The notes: generated from the sequence alone by a model not told the origin. DNA of 64,000 nucleotides from Akkermansia sp. RCC_12PD (GCF_036417355.1 NZ_CP143889.1:434001-498000); one strand, 5' to 3'. Positions 36,939 through 47,738 are shown, counted from the first letter of the stretch. Made by a program: numbers and translations.

Positions 36939-37613
36939 TTAGTTGCCAGAAGGATTGGAGACAGGAGCAGGACTTGTAGGCGTGCCCCCCACAGGAACAC
37001 CGCCGGGCATGACGAGGGCGCCGCCTGCGGCGTCTTCACCAGGCTGTACAATTCCACGCGTCTGCGTAGTGACACCCTGCAAGGGATTGTCGGGAGTCCC
37101 GGCGGCCACTTCCACAGCTATGGAAGGCATTGTCATCGCCACGGGGGAATGACCCAGAGCCTTGGTCACCGCTGCGCAAATCGGAGAAACAGAAGCGTAA
37201 GGCTTGGGCTGAACGGAAACGGCGGCAGATACGATATTGCGCACCTGGGCTTCCGTAACCCTGGAGCCGTAGCTCTTGACGGCAGCGGAAGCCACTTGGG
37301 GAGCATTGACCGGGAAAGCTTCGGCAGCCATGGAAACCATCTGTGCCATGACAGCATCAGACACACCTGCCTTGACTGCGCTGCCTAATATGGCGGATAC
37401 AGCCTTCATATCCAGGGATCCGGATTTGCGACCCGCTTCAACGGCAGCAGCCATCCTCTGGATAAAAACCTTTTCAGCCGCAGAGGCCTTAACATGATCA
37501 ACAGCCGGAGCGGCTGACGGAGAAGCAACTTGCTGAGCCACACCGGAAAGTGTGCCCGCAAACGCAAATACCAGCACAGAAAGTGCCGTCTTCGTAATGG
37601 ACCTGGCCTTCAT
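36939..37613 (-). CDS. Hypothetical secreted Ala/Val-rich protein, first gene of the EPS operon
   Basis: 224 residues from ATG 37613. The signal peptide (ALSVLVFAFAGTLSGVAQQV) is followed by helical Ala/Val/Ser-rich sequence (AAVEAGRKSGSLDMKAVSAI, VRNIVSAAVSVQ) and a Gly/Pro-rich tail with GGALVMPGGVPVGG. There are no catalytic signs and the family is not recognised. It starts 31 bases after the CCA end of tRNA-Gly on the same strand, so it may be transcribed through from the tRNA promoter. Confidence 0.6.
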   Translation of the reverse strand: MKARSITKTALSVLVFAFAGTLSGVAQQVASPSAAPAVDHVKASAAEKVFIQRMAAAVEAGRKSGSLDMKAVSAILGSAVKAGVSDAVMAQMVSMAAEAFPVNAPQVASAAVKSYGSRVTEAQVRNIVSAAVSVQPKPYASVSPICAAVTKALGHSPVAMTMPSIAVEVAAGTPDNPLQGVTTQTRGIVQPGEDAAGGALVMPGGVPVGGTPTSPAPVSNPSGN

Positions 37614-37644
37614 TGGAAGAATATTATAGCAGGTGATTAAAAAA

Positions 37645-37718
37645 TGGAGCGGGTAACGGGAATCGAACCCGTATGATCAGCTTGGAAGGCTGGAGCTTTA
37701 CCATTAAGCTATACCCGC
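37645..37718 (-). tRNA. tRNA-Gly (anticodon UCC)
   Basis: Acceptor GCGGGTA pairs with TACCCGC; the T arm carries GGTTCGATTCC; the loop CTTCCAA gives anticodon TCC. CCA is encoded at 37645-37647. It lies just upstream of the EPS operon on the same strand. Confidence 0.95.
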
Positions 37719-37729
37719 ACAACGCCCGC

Positions 37730-37758
37730 ATTATGTTCAGGAGCCACAGATAAGACAA
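37730..37758 (-). promoter_or_regulatory. Promoter of tRNA-Gly(UCC), possibly of the EPS operon
   Basis: On the minus strand TTGTCT (37758-37753) and CATAAT (37735-37730) are separated by 17 bases, with the start of transcription a few bases before the tRNA 5' end. Confidence 0.55.
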
Positions 37759-37816
37759 GTTTTTTTTCATTATAAAATCAAATTTAAAAAAATAAGACGC
37801 AGTTTATTCTGTTGCC

Positions 37817-37845
37817 TTGACATTCCCCGCTCCTCCCGGTAAATA
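37817..37845 (+). promoter_or_regulatory. Promoter of tRNA-Gly(CCC)
   Basis: A perfect TTGACA (37817-37822), 17-base spacer and TAAATA (37840-37845; a weak -10) precede the tRNA by 17 bases. Confidence 0.5.
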
Positions 37846-37862
37846 AATGCCGCACATATTGT

Positions 37863-37936
37863 GCGGGCGTCGTTCAATGGTAGGACGCGAGCTTCCCAAG
37901 CTTGAGACGTGGGTTCGATTCCCATCGCCCGTACCA
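37863..37936 (+). tRNA. tRNA-Gly (anticodon CCC)
   Basis: Acceptor GCGGGCG pairs with CGCCCGT (one G-T pair), the T arm holds GGTTCGATTCC, and the loop TTCCCAA gives anticodon CCC. CCA is encoded at 37934-37936. It is divergent from tRNA-Gly(UCC). Confidence 0.95.
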
Positions 37937-38030
37937 GCCTTTTCATGCCGCAAGTTACTGTTCATCAGTGTTTGCGGTTTTTTCTTTCTTGAAAGTGCAA
38001 GAGAGGGGAAATTTACAAGCGGAATGGCAG

Positions 38031-38081
38031 AAAAATCTGCCTGCTATTCCAGGACGGAAAACCACCGCCGGAATAGCAGGC
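38031..38081 (-). terminator. Terminator of the PiT transporter gene
   Basis: GCCTGCTATTCC and GGAATAGCAGGC form a perfect 12-bp stem around a 19-base loop that can itself pair; on the minus strand AGATTTTTCTG follows. Confidence 0.7.
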
Positions 38082-38091
38082 GGAGAGGCCG

Positions 38092-40323
38092 TCAGCACCC
38101 CAATACAAACTTCTTCTGAATCTTCGCCAGAAGGAGTACCTTGCGGATCATCGTGCGGGTTTCATTAAGAAGGTTGAGATACAGCAGGGTTCTTCTCATG
38201 TCGGAAACATTCTCCGTACGCAGTATGATCTGCCGTTTGACCGCTTCCGCGAATTCTTCGTCCAGGGCATCAATGCCGTCCAGGCATTCGTCCAAACCGC
38301 TGTAATCATTGGTCTCCATCATGTCCCGGAAGCGGGGATACAGGGAGGAAACCCGGTTGTTCATTTTCCGCAAGTCTTCTATGTATTCCATGTCCAGCCC
38401 CTCATGGTTATTGTCAATGTAGGCATGGCTGGCCGTAGTGATGTTGGAGAGGGATTCAAAGACGGAGGTGGCGTATTCCACCATCTGCACATGGCGCTTG
38501 CCGCGGTCCGCCTCCCCGTCCCGCAATTCCCGGACCACGGGCATGACTTCCATCGCCATCTTGTCGCCCAGGGAACGGCGGATCCCGCGAGATTCCTTGC
38601 GGAGTTTTTTCAACCGTTTCCGGTCTTCCACGTTCAGGGCTTCCAGATTCATCTCATAGATTTCCGCCATGCGCTTCATCAACTCAATGATTTCCTCGTT
38701 ATAACGGCTCAGGGAGGAAGCATCTGCATAATTCCTGCCTTTCACCAATTCTGCGGCCTGCGTGCGCTTTCTGTGCAGGCGGGCGCTTTTCAGCAGCAGG
38801 TATGCCGCCAGAGCGCACATGGCGATGATTCCGAAGACGCCGCCATACACAATGCACGCCGCTACCATGCAACACATGGCAAATGCGGCAAACGCCGTAA
38901 AGAACCAACCGGAAATGACCGTGATCACCCCGGTGATGCGGTACACGGCACTGTCCCGCCCCCAGGCCTTGTCCGCCAGAGAGGAACCCATGGCCACCAT
39001 GAACGTGACATACGTGGTGGAGAGAGGTAGCTTGAGCGAGGTGGCCAGGGAAATCAGAAGGGCGGCCACGGTCAGGTTTACGGACGCACGGATCAGGTCA
39101 AAGGAGGCTCCGTTGTCCGGCCCTTCCGGAACGGGCTGAAACCGCTTTTCAATGAATTTTCCTACGCTTGCGGGCATGATTTTTTCCACCACGCGGGAAG
39201 CGTTCAACGCATAGCGTACCATCATCCGCGCCGGGGGAACGGAACCGAATCTTTCCACTCCCCCGCCCTGCCGGGCCAGATTGACTTCCGTATCCGTCAC
39301 GGTCTGCGCTTTTTTGGAGAACATCAGGGCCAGCACCATGATGAATCCCGCACCCAGCAAATAACGCCAGTCCGCCGTCACGGGAGCCATCAGGCCGCCC
39401 ATGGTCAGGGTGGAAAGGTCCATGCCTTGTGCAACGGCGGCGGAAGCGATTTCCATGGAGGACTGCCCCGCCATAAAAACGCCGATGAAGTTGACCAGGT
39501 CATTCCCGGCAAAGGAGAGAGCCAGGGCCATCGTACCGGCAAGCACCGCTATTTTCAAGATATTGACTTTGCAGAGGTTCTGGAGCACGGCCATCAGAAC
39601 GGTCCAGAAAACAAAGCTGTAGCATACGTACAGCCAGATGTGTGCGTCCAGGTGGCGGATCATGTCCTTCGTGACCAGCGTGCTGCCTTTCAGCCCCTTG
39701 AATACGGCAAAATAGGTGATGGCCGTCAGGGCCACACCGCACCAGACGGCACCCAGGTATTTGAAGGATTTCCTGTAATTAAAGGAGAAGATGAGGCGGG
39801 AAATCCACATGACCGATATACCGCAGATGAACGCCACAAAGACGGAGGAGAAAATGCCGGAAATGATGGCCAGAGCCTTGGAGGAGTTGATATAGCTGGC
39901 CAGATCGCTGGCCATTCCAGGTTCTCCGGACCATATTTTGAACAGCGCCACAGCCACCGCACCCCCAAGCAATTCAAACACGATGGAAACCGTCGTGGAT
40001 GTAGGAAGGCCGAAGGTGTTGAACACATCCAAAAGGATCACGTCCGTCAGCATCACCGCCAAAAAGATCAGCATGATGTCATGGAAGGTGAATTGGGCCG
40101 GCATAAATACCCCGCTCCTGGCAATTTCCATCATGCCGCTGGAAAACAGGGAGCCAATGATAATCCCCAGAGCGGCCACCAGGATAATAGTCCGGCGAGG
40201 GGCGGCCTTGGAACCGACAGCGGAGTTCAGGAAGTTGGCGGCGTCATTCGAGACGCCAACCACGAGGTCAAAGCAGGAGAGTACCAGCAGCAAGCCTATG
40301 ATGAAGTAATAGATAGGGTCCAT
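38092..40323 (-). CDS. pit: PiT-family inorganic phosphate transporter with PhoU-like C-terminal domain
   Basis: 743 residues. The N-terminal motif GVSNDAANFLNSAVGSKAA and the internal repeat SFAGNDLVNFIGVFMAG are the paired signatures of PiT transporters; FGLPTSTTVSIVFELLGGA and LKLPLSTTYVTFMVAMGSS are the matching repeat halves. About twelve helices span residues 1-510. The last 220 residues (from RLHRKRTQAAELVKGRN) are a soluble helical region like PhoU. The long form with a regulatory tail is also known in Bacteroidetes. It imports phosphate by ion symport. The gene stands alone with a terminator. Confidence 0.88.
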   Translation of the reverse strand: MDPIYYFIIGLLLVLSCFDLVVGVSNDAANFLNSAVGSKAAPRRTIILVAALGIIIGSLFSSGMMEIARSGVFMPAQFTFHDIMLIFLAVMLTDVILLDVFNTFGLPTSTTVSIVFELLGGAVAVALFKIWSGEPGMASDLASYINSSKALAIISGIFSSVFVAFICGISVMWISRLIFSFNYRKSFKYLGAVWCGVALTAITYFAVFKGLKGSTLVTKDMIRHLDAHIWLYVCYSFVFWTVLMAVLQNLCKVNILKIAVLAGTMALALSFAGNDLVNFIGVFMAGQSSMEIASAAVAQGMDLSTLTMGGLMAPVTADWRYLLGAGFIMVLALMFSKKAQTVTDTEVNLARQGGGVERFGSVPPARMMVRYALNASRVVEKIMPASVGKFIEKRFQPVPEGPDNGASFDLIRASVNLTVAALLISLATSLKLPLSTTYVTFMVAMGSSLADKAWGRDSAVYRITGVITVISGWFFTAFAAFAMCCMVAACIVYGGVFGIIAMCALAAYLLLKSARLHRKRTQAAELVKGRNYADASSLSRYNEEIIELMKRMAEIYEMNLEALNVEDRKRLKKLRKESRGIRRSLGDKMAMEVMPVVRELRDGEADRGKRHVQMVEYATSVFESLSNITTASHAYIDNNHEGLDMEYIEDLRKMNNRVSSLYPRFRDMMETNDYSGLDECLDGIDALDEEFAEAVKRQIILRTENVSDMRRTLLYLNLLNETRTMIRKVLLLAKIQKKFVLGC

Positions 40324-40780
40324 ATGTGTAATAAACGGCCTTCTATTACCTGAACCCTTTCCGGCACTCCCGTTTTAAAGCGTGAACAATTCGTCACATT
40401 TGCAGTATATCCGCTTCATGATCGGGCATCGTGAACAGGTTCGTTCCCTTCCGTGATGAAATCTTACCATCCCCCGATGCTGTCCTGGGGGCTTCCCCCT
40501 TCTGCCGGGGAAAAGATGCCGACATGCGGGAACTTGTCCCCACAAAGGCACCGCCTCCCGCACGGATCCTGTTGGACCTGACGTTCATCGGCAGTTTCAT
40601 CCTGAACATCGTCAGCCTGCTGTGGGGCGTCATGGAGATATTTTCCATAGAAAGCCTATCCTCCTGATCTTCATCCGGCATGAGACGGCACATGTGGAAG
40701 ATCCGGAAAACCGCGGTTTCCTCCGGTCAAATGGAAAGAGGCTGATGCCGTTCAAATCCGGAAGACCATTTCTTTTCCAT
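40324..40780. other. Intergenic region without a supported gene
   Basis: Open frames exist on both strands (40431-40667 plus, 40394-40693 minus) but neither has a recognisable domain, a start signal, or composition that favours it over the other. The region holds the upstream sequence of the PiT gene. Confidence 0.45.
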
Positions 40781-40814
40781 ACAAAAAGGCTCTCCGGAAA
40801 ACCGGAGAGCCTGA
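40781..40814 (-). terminator. Terminator of groEL
   Basis: AGGCTCTCCGG and CCGGAGAGCCT form a perfect 11-bp stem with a 4-base loop; on the minus strand TTTTTGT follows. Confidence 0.88.
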
Positions 40815-40851
40815 ATGATTCGTCGCATTGTCCCGAAGAAACGGGGAGGGC

Positions 40852-42516
<1,665 letters not shown>

Positions 42517-42547
42517 TTAAAGATGTGTGTGAATAAATAAGGTTGGT

Positions 42548-42838
42548 TTAGCCGATGATGGCCAGAATGTCGTTTTCAGACAGAATCAGATAATCTTCTC
42601 CGTCCAGCTTGATTTCCGTACCGCCGTACTTGGAAATGAGAACCCGGTCGCCGGGCTTGACGGTGAATTCGATCAGGGCGCCTTTCTCGTCGCGGCCTCC
42701 GGTACCTACGGAGATCACTTCAGCTTCCTGCGGTTTTTCCTTGGCGGTGTCCGGCAGGAACAGACCGCCGGCGGTTTTGGTTTCAGCTTCAATGCGCTTG
42801 ACCAGCACACGTTGTCCGAGGGGTTTGATGTTAGCCAT
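42548..42838 (-). CDS. groES: 10 kDa co-chaperonin GroES
   Basis: 96 residues. [20 protein letters not shown] at the start, the mobile loop ([18 protein letters not shown]), [20 protein letters not shown] and the final [15 protein letters not shown] are canonical. It caps GroEL. It follows dnaK by 93 bases in the same direction, with only a weak GC-rich hairpin in between, so read-through from dnaK is possible. Confidence 0.98.
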   Translation of the reverse strand: MANIKPLGQRVLVKRIEAETKTAGGLFLPDTAKEKPQEAEVISVGTGGRDEKGALIEFTVKPGDRVLISKYGGTEIKLDGEDYLILSENDILAIIG

Positions 42839-42931
42839 AGTATGTTGTGTTTGTTTTATTGTAGATGAATATATGGATGTAATGTTCCGGAGGAGGGGGG
42901 AGGAGGATTTTCCCCACCCTCCGGAAAAGGT

Positions 42932-44860
42932 TTATTTGTCGTCGTCGACGATTTCGGCGTCCACCACGCGGCCTTTAGCCTTGCGGGGGCCGTCGGAAGC
43001 TTCTTCCTCAGGAGCGGCTCCCGGCATGGGGCCGGACGCACCGGCGGACTGCTGGGCGGCTTCCGCTGCCTTGTAAAGGGCTTCCAGTTTGGCTTCCAGG
43101 TCGCTCTTGCCGGACTTGATAGCCTCATAGTCCTTCCTGGAAATGGCTTCCTTCAACTTGGTCACCTTGCCTTCAATGTCGCTCTTGAGATCCGCGGGCA
43201 GCTTGTCGCCCATGTCTTTAAGCTGGCGTTCCACGGAGAAGCAAAGGGAGTCGGCCTGGTTGACGGTGTCAATTTCTTCGGCGCGCCTCTTGTCTTCTTC
43301 CGCATGGGCTTCCGCATCGCGCTTGGCGCGCTCGATTTCATCCTTGGAAAGGCCGCTGGAACCTTGAATGGAAATCTTCTGTTCCTTGCCGGTCCCCTTG
43401 TCCTTGGCGGAAACGTGCAGAATGCCGTTGGCGTCAATGTCGAAGGTAACTTCAATCTGAGGCACGCCGCGGGGAGCCGGAGAAATGCCGTCCAGTTTGA
43501 AGTTGCCGAGAAGCTTGTTGTCCTCAAACATTTTGCGTTCGCCCTGGCACACGCGGATATCCACGGCGGGCTGGTTGTCCGCAGCGGTGGAGAATACCTG
43601 GCTCTTACGCACGGGGATGGTCGTGTTGCGGTCGATCATCGGAGTGGCGATGCCGCCCATTGTTTCAATGGACAATGTCAGGGGAGTCACGTCCAGCAGC
43701 AGAACGTCATTCACGTCGCCCTGGAGGACGCCACCCTGAATAGCGGCGCCTACAGCCACCACTTCGTCCGGGTTCACGCCCTTGTGGGGTTCCTTGCCGG
43801 CCAGCGTATGGGCCATTTCCTGAACGGCGGGCATGCGGGTCATGCCGCCCACCAGCACCAGTTCATCAATGTCGCCGGTCTTCAGTCCGGAGGCGGAAAT
43901 GCAGTCCAGCACGGGCTTGCGGGTGCGGTCCAGCAGGTCTTCCGTAAGCTGTTCCAGTTTGGGACGGCTCAGCGTCAGCTGAATATGCTTGGGGCCGGAA
44001 GCGTCCGCCGTGATGAACGGCAGGCTGATATCGTAGCTCTGGGTGGAGGAAAGGGCAATCTTGGCCTTTTCAGCCTCTTCCTTGATACGCTGGATGGCGT
44101 CCGGCTGATTGGAAAGATCCATGCCGGAATCCTTCTTGAACTCATCCATGATCCAGGAAATGATCGCGTTGTCCCAGTCGTCGCCGCCCAGGTGGGTATC
44201 GCCGTCGGAAGCTTTTACTTCGAAGACGCCGTCGCCGATTTCCAGCACGGAAATATCGAAGGTGCCGCCGCCAAGGTCATAAACGGCGATGTTTTCATTG
44301 GACTTCTTGTCCAGGCCGTAGGCCAGGGCCGCAGCGGTCGGTTCGTTAATGATGCGGCGCACCTTCAGCCCGGCGATTTCACCGGCGGCCTTGGTCGCGT
44401 TGCGCTGGGCGTCGTTGAAATAGGCGGGGACGGTGATCACGGCTTCCGTGATAGTTTCGCCCAGTTTGGATTCCGCATCGGCCTTCAGCTTGGCCAGCAC
44501 CATGGAAGCGATTTCCTGGGGTGAGAAAGTTTTCTTTTCACCGCCCACTTCCACGCGGATGTAAGCATCCCCGTTGGGAGCTTCCACAATTTCATAAGGA
44601 ACCTTTTTATCCTCGTCCGTCAACTCGCTGTACTTGCGGCCGATCAGACGCTTGGAGGAAAACACGGTGTTCTTCGGATTGGTTACCGCCTGGCGTTTGG
44701 CGGCCTGCCCCACGAGACGTTCACCGCTTTTGGTGAAGGCCACAATGGAGGGAGTGGTGCGCGCACCTTCGCTGTTTTCAAGAACGGTCGCCTGACCGCC
44801 TTCCATCACAGCCATGCACGAGTTGGTCGTGCCCAAGTCAATTCCTAATATTTTAGCCAT
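42932..44860 (-). CDS. dnaK: Chaperone DnaK (Hsp70)
   Basis: 642 residues, standard length. ATPase signatures [37 protein letters not shown] and [14 protein letters not shown] are present, then the substrate-binding domain ([18 protein letters not shown]) and a C-terminal helical lid ending in acidic [11 protein letters not shown]. DnaK binds exposed hydrophobic peptides. grpE and dnaJ are not adjacent; instead groES-groEL follow directly, an uncommon arrangement. A sigma-54-like promoter lies upstream. Confidence 0.98.
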   Translation of the reverse strand: MAKILGIDLGTTNSCMAVMEGGQATVLENSEGARTTPSIVAFTKSGERLVGQAAKRQAVTNPKNTVFSSKRLIGRKYSELTDEDKKVPYEIVEAPNGDAYIRVEVGGEKKTFSPQEIASMVLAKLKADAESKLGETITEAVITVPAYFNDAQRNATKAAGEIAGLKVRRIINEPTAAALAYGLDKKSNENIAVYDLGGGTFDISVLEIGDGVFEVKASDGDTHLGGDDWDNAIISWIMDEFKKDSGMDLSNQPDAIQRIKEEAEKAKIALSSTQSYDISLPFITADASGPKHIQLTLSRPKLEQLTEDLLDRTRKPVLDCISASGLKTGDIDELVLVGGMTRMPAVQEMAHTLAGKEPHKGVNPDEVVAVGAAIQGGVLQGDVNDVLLLDVTPLTLSIETMGGIATPMIDRNTTIPVRKSQVFSTAADNQPAVDIRVCQGERKMFEDNKLLGNFKLDGISPAPRGVPQIEVTFDIDANGILHVSAKDKGTGKEQKISIQGSSGLSKDEIERAKRDAEAHAEEDKRRAEEIDTVNQADSLCFSVERQLKDMGDKLPADLKSDIEGKVTKLKEAISRKDYEAIKSGKSDLEAKLEALYKAAEAAQQSAGASGPMPGAAPEEEASDGPRKAKGRVVDAEIVDDDK

Positions 44861-44959
44861 ATCGTTATGTTAGATTGTTTTAAATGGATTCCGTTGAGAT
44901 TTGATCTCCCTATGACCTGAAGTGTCATACAGGTAAACTCATGTTCTTGTCTTCCTTGA

Positions 44960-44975
44960 TGCAAATGCCATGCCA
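44960..44975 (-). promoter_or_regulatory. Sigma-54-type (-24/-12) promoter upstream of dnaK
   Basis: On the minus strand the sequence is TGGCATGGCATTTGCA, matching the TGGCAYG-N4-TTGCA consensus with the required GG-N10-GC spacing. The predicted transcription start is near 44949, leaving an 89-base leader before the dnaK ATG. Function is inferred from the motif only; no rpoN gene is in the window. Confidence 0.5.
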
Positions 44976-45074
44976 GCCCCGTCCAAATGGAAAGAAAATA
45001 AAATAATCTACTGTAAATCAAATATGTATATATTTTACAACTTCTTCATACATTCCGCTGGCATGCCCAAAAGC

Positions 45075-45109
45075 GACATTTTGTCACACCAAAACAGTGA
45101 CAAAATGTC
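45075..45109. promoter_or_regulatory. 13-bp perfect inverted repeat upstream of dnaK
   Basis: GACATTTTGTCAC (45075-45087) and GTGACAAAATGTC (45097-45109) are separated by 9 bases; a third partial copy (GTCACTTTGTCCC) overlaps the end of the next gene. It lies about 140 bases before the predicted sigma-54 start, where an activator site would be expected, but it could also end the glycosyltransferase transcript. Confidence 0.5.
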
Positions 45110-45117
45110 CCACCCGG

Positions 45118-47103
45118 TCACTTTGTCCCATGTGTGGCGGATGCCCACTCCGCATTTCCTCCGGCGGAATTGACGGAACCACAGCATTCCCCATACGCCA
45201 GGCGCTTCATGAAATCCTTGTAAAGCAGCGTTTCCATCCGGCCGTCGGTATATTCCACCACCGCACTCATGGTTTCCACCCAGTCTCCGCAATTCAGATA
45301 GCGTATATCCCCCACCATGGCGTCCGCCGGATGGTGCACATGCCCGGCGATGATCCCTTCGCACTGTCTTTTGACCGCCAGATTCTGAAGCTGTTCCTCA
45401 TACTTGCCGATGAAATTGACGGCGGATTTCACCTTTCCCTTGATGGCGCGGGAAACGGAATAATACTCCTTGCCGCGCCAGGCACGGTACCTGTTGTACA
45501 GACGGTTGACCATCAGCAGCACGTCATAGCCCAGAGAGCCGAGCACCGCCAGCCACCGGTGATTGGTGGAAATGGCGTCAAACCCGTCGCCGTGCACGCA
45601 CAGGTAACGGCGGCCGTCCGCCGCCCCGTGAACATATTCCTTGGCGATGTGCAGCCGCCCCAGGGCGAAGGGAAGAAACCGCTCCAGAACGTCATCGTGA
45701 TTCCCGCGCAGGTACAGTACTTCCATGTCCTCCTGTTCCATCTTCTTCAACAGAGTGCGGATAAAACGCGTATGCCGCCTGCGCCAGCGGCTGCCGCGGG
45801 AAAGAGCCCAGGCATCCACAATGTCCCCCACCAGCACGATCTTTTCCGCCCGGATATGCTTCAGGAACCTGCGGCATTCGTCCGCCCTGGAATCCTTGGT
45901 CCCCAAGTGAATATCGGAAAGAAACACCGTACGGCACTCCAGCACCGCACCGCATGGGGGACGCGCGCATCCCGCGCCGTTCTCCTCACAGGCTACGGAA
46001 GCAAGAATTTCCTCAAACCGGTCGCAGACGGCGTCCCAGGTTCTGAAACGGACGGCCTGCCGCCCCTGTTCTCCCAGCCTGCGGACCAGCTCCGCCTCCT
46101 GAAGCAGGCGGCGCATGGCCGCATAAAAGCCCTCCACATCCCCCTTCTCCGCCTGCAGGCCGTTCACACCGTTGAGTACTACATCTGCGGACGCGGCATA
46201 ACGGTAGCTCACTGTTGCCAGCCCGCTGGCCATTCCTTCCAGCAACACGTTGCCGAATGTTTCCGTCTCACTGGCAAACAGAAGCACGTCCATTGCCGCG
46301 TAATGCCGTGCCAGGTCCTCCCCGCTGCGGACGCCACAAAACACGGCGTCCGGAAATTCGCTGCGCAAGCCGTTCATCATGGGGCCGTCCCCCACCACAA
46401 CCATTTTCATTCCGCGGTCCGGGAACTCCCGCTGAAGGCGGGTATAAAGGCTCAAAACCGTAACCAGGTTCTTTTCCCGGGCCAGGCGCCCCACCACTCC
46501 GAACACAATTTCATCCCGCCAGACGCCCCAGGACTGGCGCAGGGAAATATCCCTCTTTTCGGGGTCAAACAGAACCGTATCTACACCGCGTCCCATGACG
46601 GCCAGACGTTCAAAACCAAGTCCGCTCAGGGAAATGAGCATTTCTTCCGTCGGTACCACGGTCAATCTGGCCCGATTATGCAATTTGCGCAGGTAATTCA
46701 GAGCGGCATTTTCCAACCCTGAAAAATTGTAATTCTTCATGTACTGGTGAAAATTGGTGTGGAACCCCATCACCACGGGAATTTCCAGCGCCCTCGCCGC
46801 CTTGGACGCAGACGCGCCCATGGGGCTTTCCGTGGCAACATACACCACATCCGGTCTCTTCCTCAACCACCGGGAACGAAACCTGTCGACGGAAGGCAGC
46901 CCTATCTTCACTTCATGGTAAATGGGAAGGGACAGGGACGGCATGACCGTCTCGCCCGTCATGGATGCGCTCCCTCGTTCGGATGCCCTCAGAACATGCA
47001 CCAGATGGCCCCGGGCCTTCAGATCCTTCACCAGGCGCCCGAGAGTCATGGCCACGCCATTTACGTCCGGCTCATAGGTATCCGTCACCAAATCAATTCT
47101 CAT
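45118..47103 (-). CDS. Fusion of a GT4 glycosyltransferase and an LpxH-like metallophosphatase
   Basis: 661 residues from ATG 47103 (MRIDLVTDTYEPDVNGVAMT); the frame is open for a further 95 codons upstream but this part is low in coding character. Residues 1-370 are a GT-B glycosyltransferase family 1/4 domain (MGFHTNFHQYMKNY, VGRLAREKNLVTVLSL, VVGDGPMMNGL, ASETETFGNVLLEGMASGL). Residues 390-640 are a calcineurin-like phosphoesterase close to UDP-2,3-diacylglucosamine hydrolase (FLSDIHLGTKDSRADE, LVGDIVDAW, YLRGNHDD, AGHVHHPADAM). Both sets of catalytic motifs look intact. Inference: glycolipid or lipid A-related synthesis at the membrane. The fused order is transferase first. Confidence 0.85.
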   Translation of the reverse strand: MRIDLVTDTYEPDVNGVAMTLGRLVKDLKARGHLVHVLRASERGSASMTGETVMPSLSLPIYHEVKIGLPSVDRFRSRWLRKRPDVVYVATESPMGASASKAARALEIPVVMGFHTNFHQYMKNYNFSGLENAALNYLRKLHNRARLTVVPTEEMLISLSGLGFERLAVMGRGVDTVLFDPEKRDISLRQSWGVWRDEIVFGVVGRLAREKNLVTVLSLYTRLQREFPDRGMKMVVVGDGPMMNGLRSEFPDAVFCGVRSGEDLARHYAAMDVLLFASETETFGNVLLEGMASGLATVSYRYAASADVVLNGVNGLQAEKGDVEGFYAAMRRLLQEAELVRRLGEQGRQAVRFRTWDAVCDRFEEILASVACEENGAGCARPPCGAVLECRTVFLSDIHLGTKDSRADECRRFLKHIRAEKIVLVGDIVDAWALSRGSRWRRRHTRFIRTLLKKMEQEDMEVLYLRGNHDDVLERFLPFALGRLHIAKEYVHGAADGRRYLCVHGDGFDAISTNHRWLAVLGSLGYDVLLMVNRLYNRYRAWRGKEYYSVSRAIKGKVKSAVNFIGKYEEQLQNLAVKRQCEGIIAGHVHHPADAMVGDIRYLNCGDWVETMSAVVEYTDGRMETLLYKDFMKRLAYGECCGSVNSAGGNAEWASATHGTK

Positions 47104-47478
47104 GCCCCGGTACCATGAACCGGAGCACCTGGTCAAACAAGCCGGACAGCGAAACAAAATCGTCACCAGCCATCGTTGTCCGGCCTGTACACCGAACTGA
47201 AAAACGACTTGATGGCGACCGCCTTTTTTCCCGTTTCCCACAACATTCAGTTGCCTTAAACCGTGTTGATATCTGACAACAAACCACATAAACGATTGTC
47301 TGACGGAAACGCGCATTATAAATCCGCAGTCAATCAAAAATTTTAAGAAAAAACGATTTCCTGCGCAAAAAAGAACACGAATCTTCATAAATAACGGCCA
47401 GCGTCCTCACAGGCGATTCAACTATTATCCGTTGACAGTATGTCGTATGGGACAACCATTCCACCATTGCGAACGGGC

Positions 47479-47497
47479 GGCGGATTTATAATCCGCC
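47479..47497. repeat. Palindromic repeat copy 1
   Basis: GGCGGATT-TAT-AATCCGCC is a perfect 8-bp inverted repeat. It shares the CGGATT...AATCCG core with the two copies that follow. Confidence 0.6.
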
Positions 47498-47721
47498 AAG
47501 CTTCCGCTACATGCCAACCCGTTAAAAACCGAATATATGAATAATGGGCAATATTTTTCTGAAAAAAAACAATCACCGTTAATCGCAGGCTAGAGCGTTT
47601 TCATACAAGGATGCAAAACTTCCATTCTCTGGAAAAGACCTGACAGATTTTCTAACAAAATAAATAACTGACTGTATACAATAACATTCCAATCACACAT
47701 AACAAAAACATTCCACAGACT

Positions 47722-47738
47722 CCGGATTAGTAATCCGG
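47722..47738. repeat. Palindromic repeat copy 2
   Basis: CCGGATTA-G-TAATCCGG is a perfect 8-bp inverted repeat with a single-base centre. Confidence 0.6.

Noticed and set aside
40394-40693. Frames of 99 and 78 codons on opposite strands
   Set aside because: Neither has recognisable features, and they contradict each other.
42839-42931. CIRCE element or strong terminator between dnaK and groES
   Set aside because: No TTAGCACTC-N9-GAGTGCTAA pattern; the GC-rich hairpin has no T run.
47104-47388. 95-residue N-terminal extension of the glycosyltransferase fusion
   Set aside because: The GT-B domain starts naturally at ATG 47103 and the extension has no domain character.
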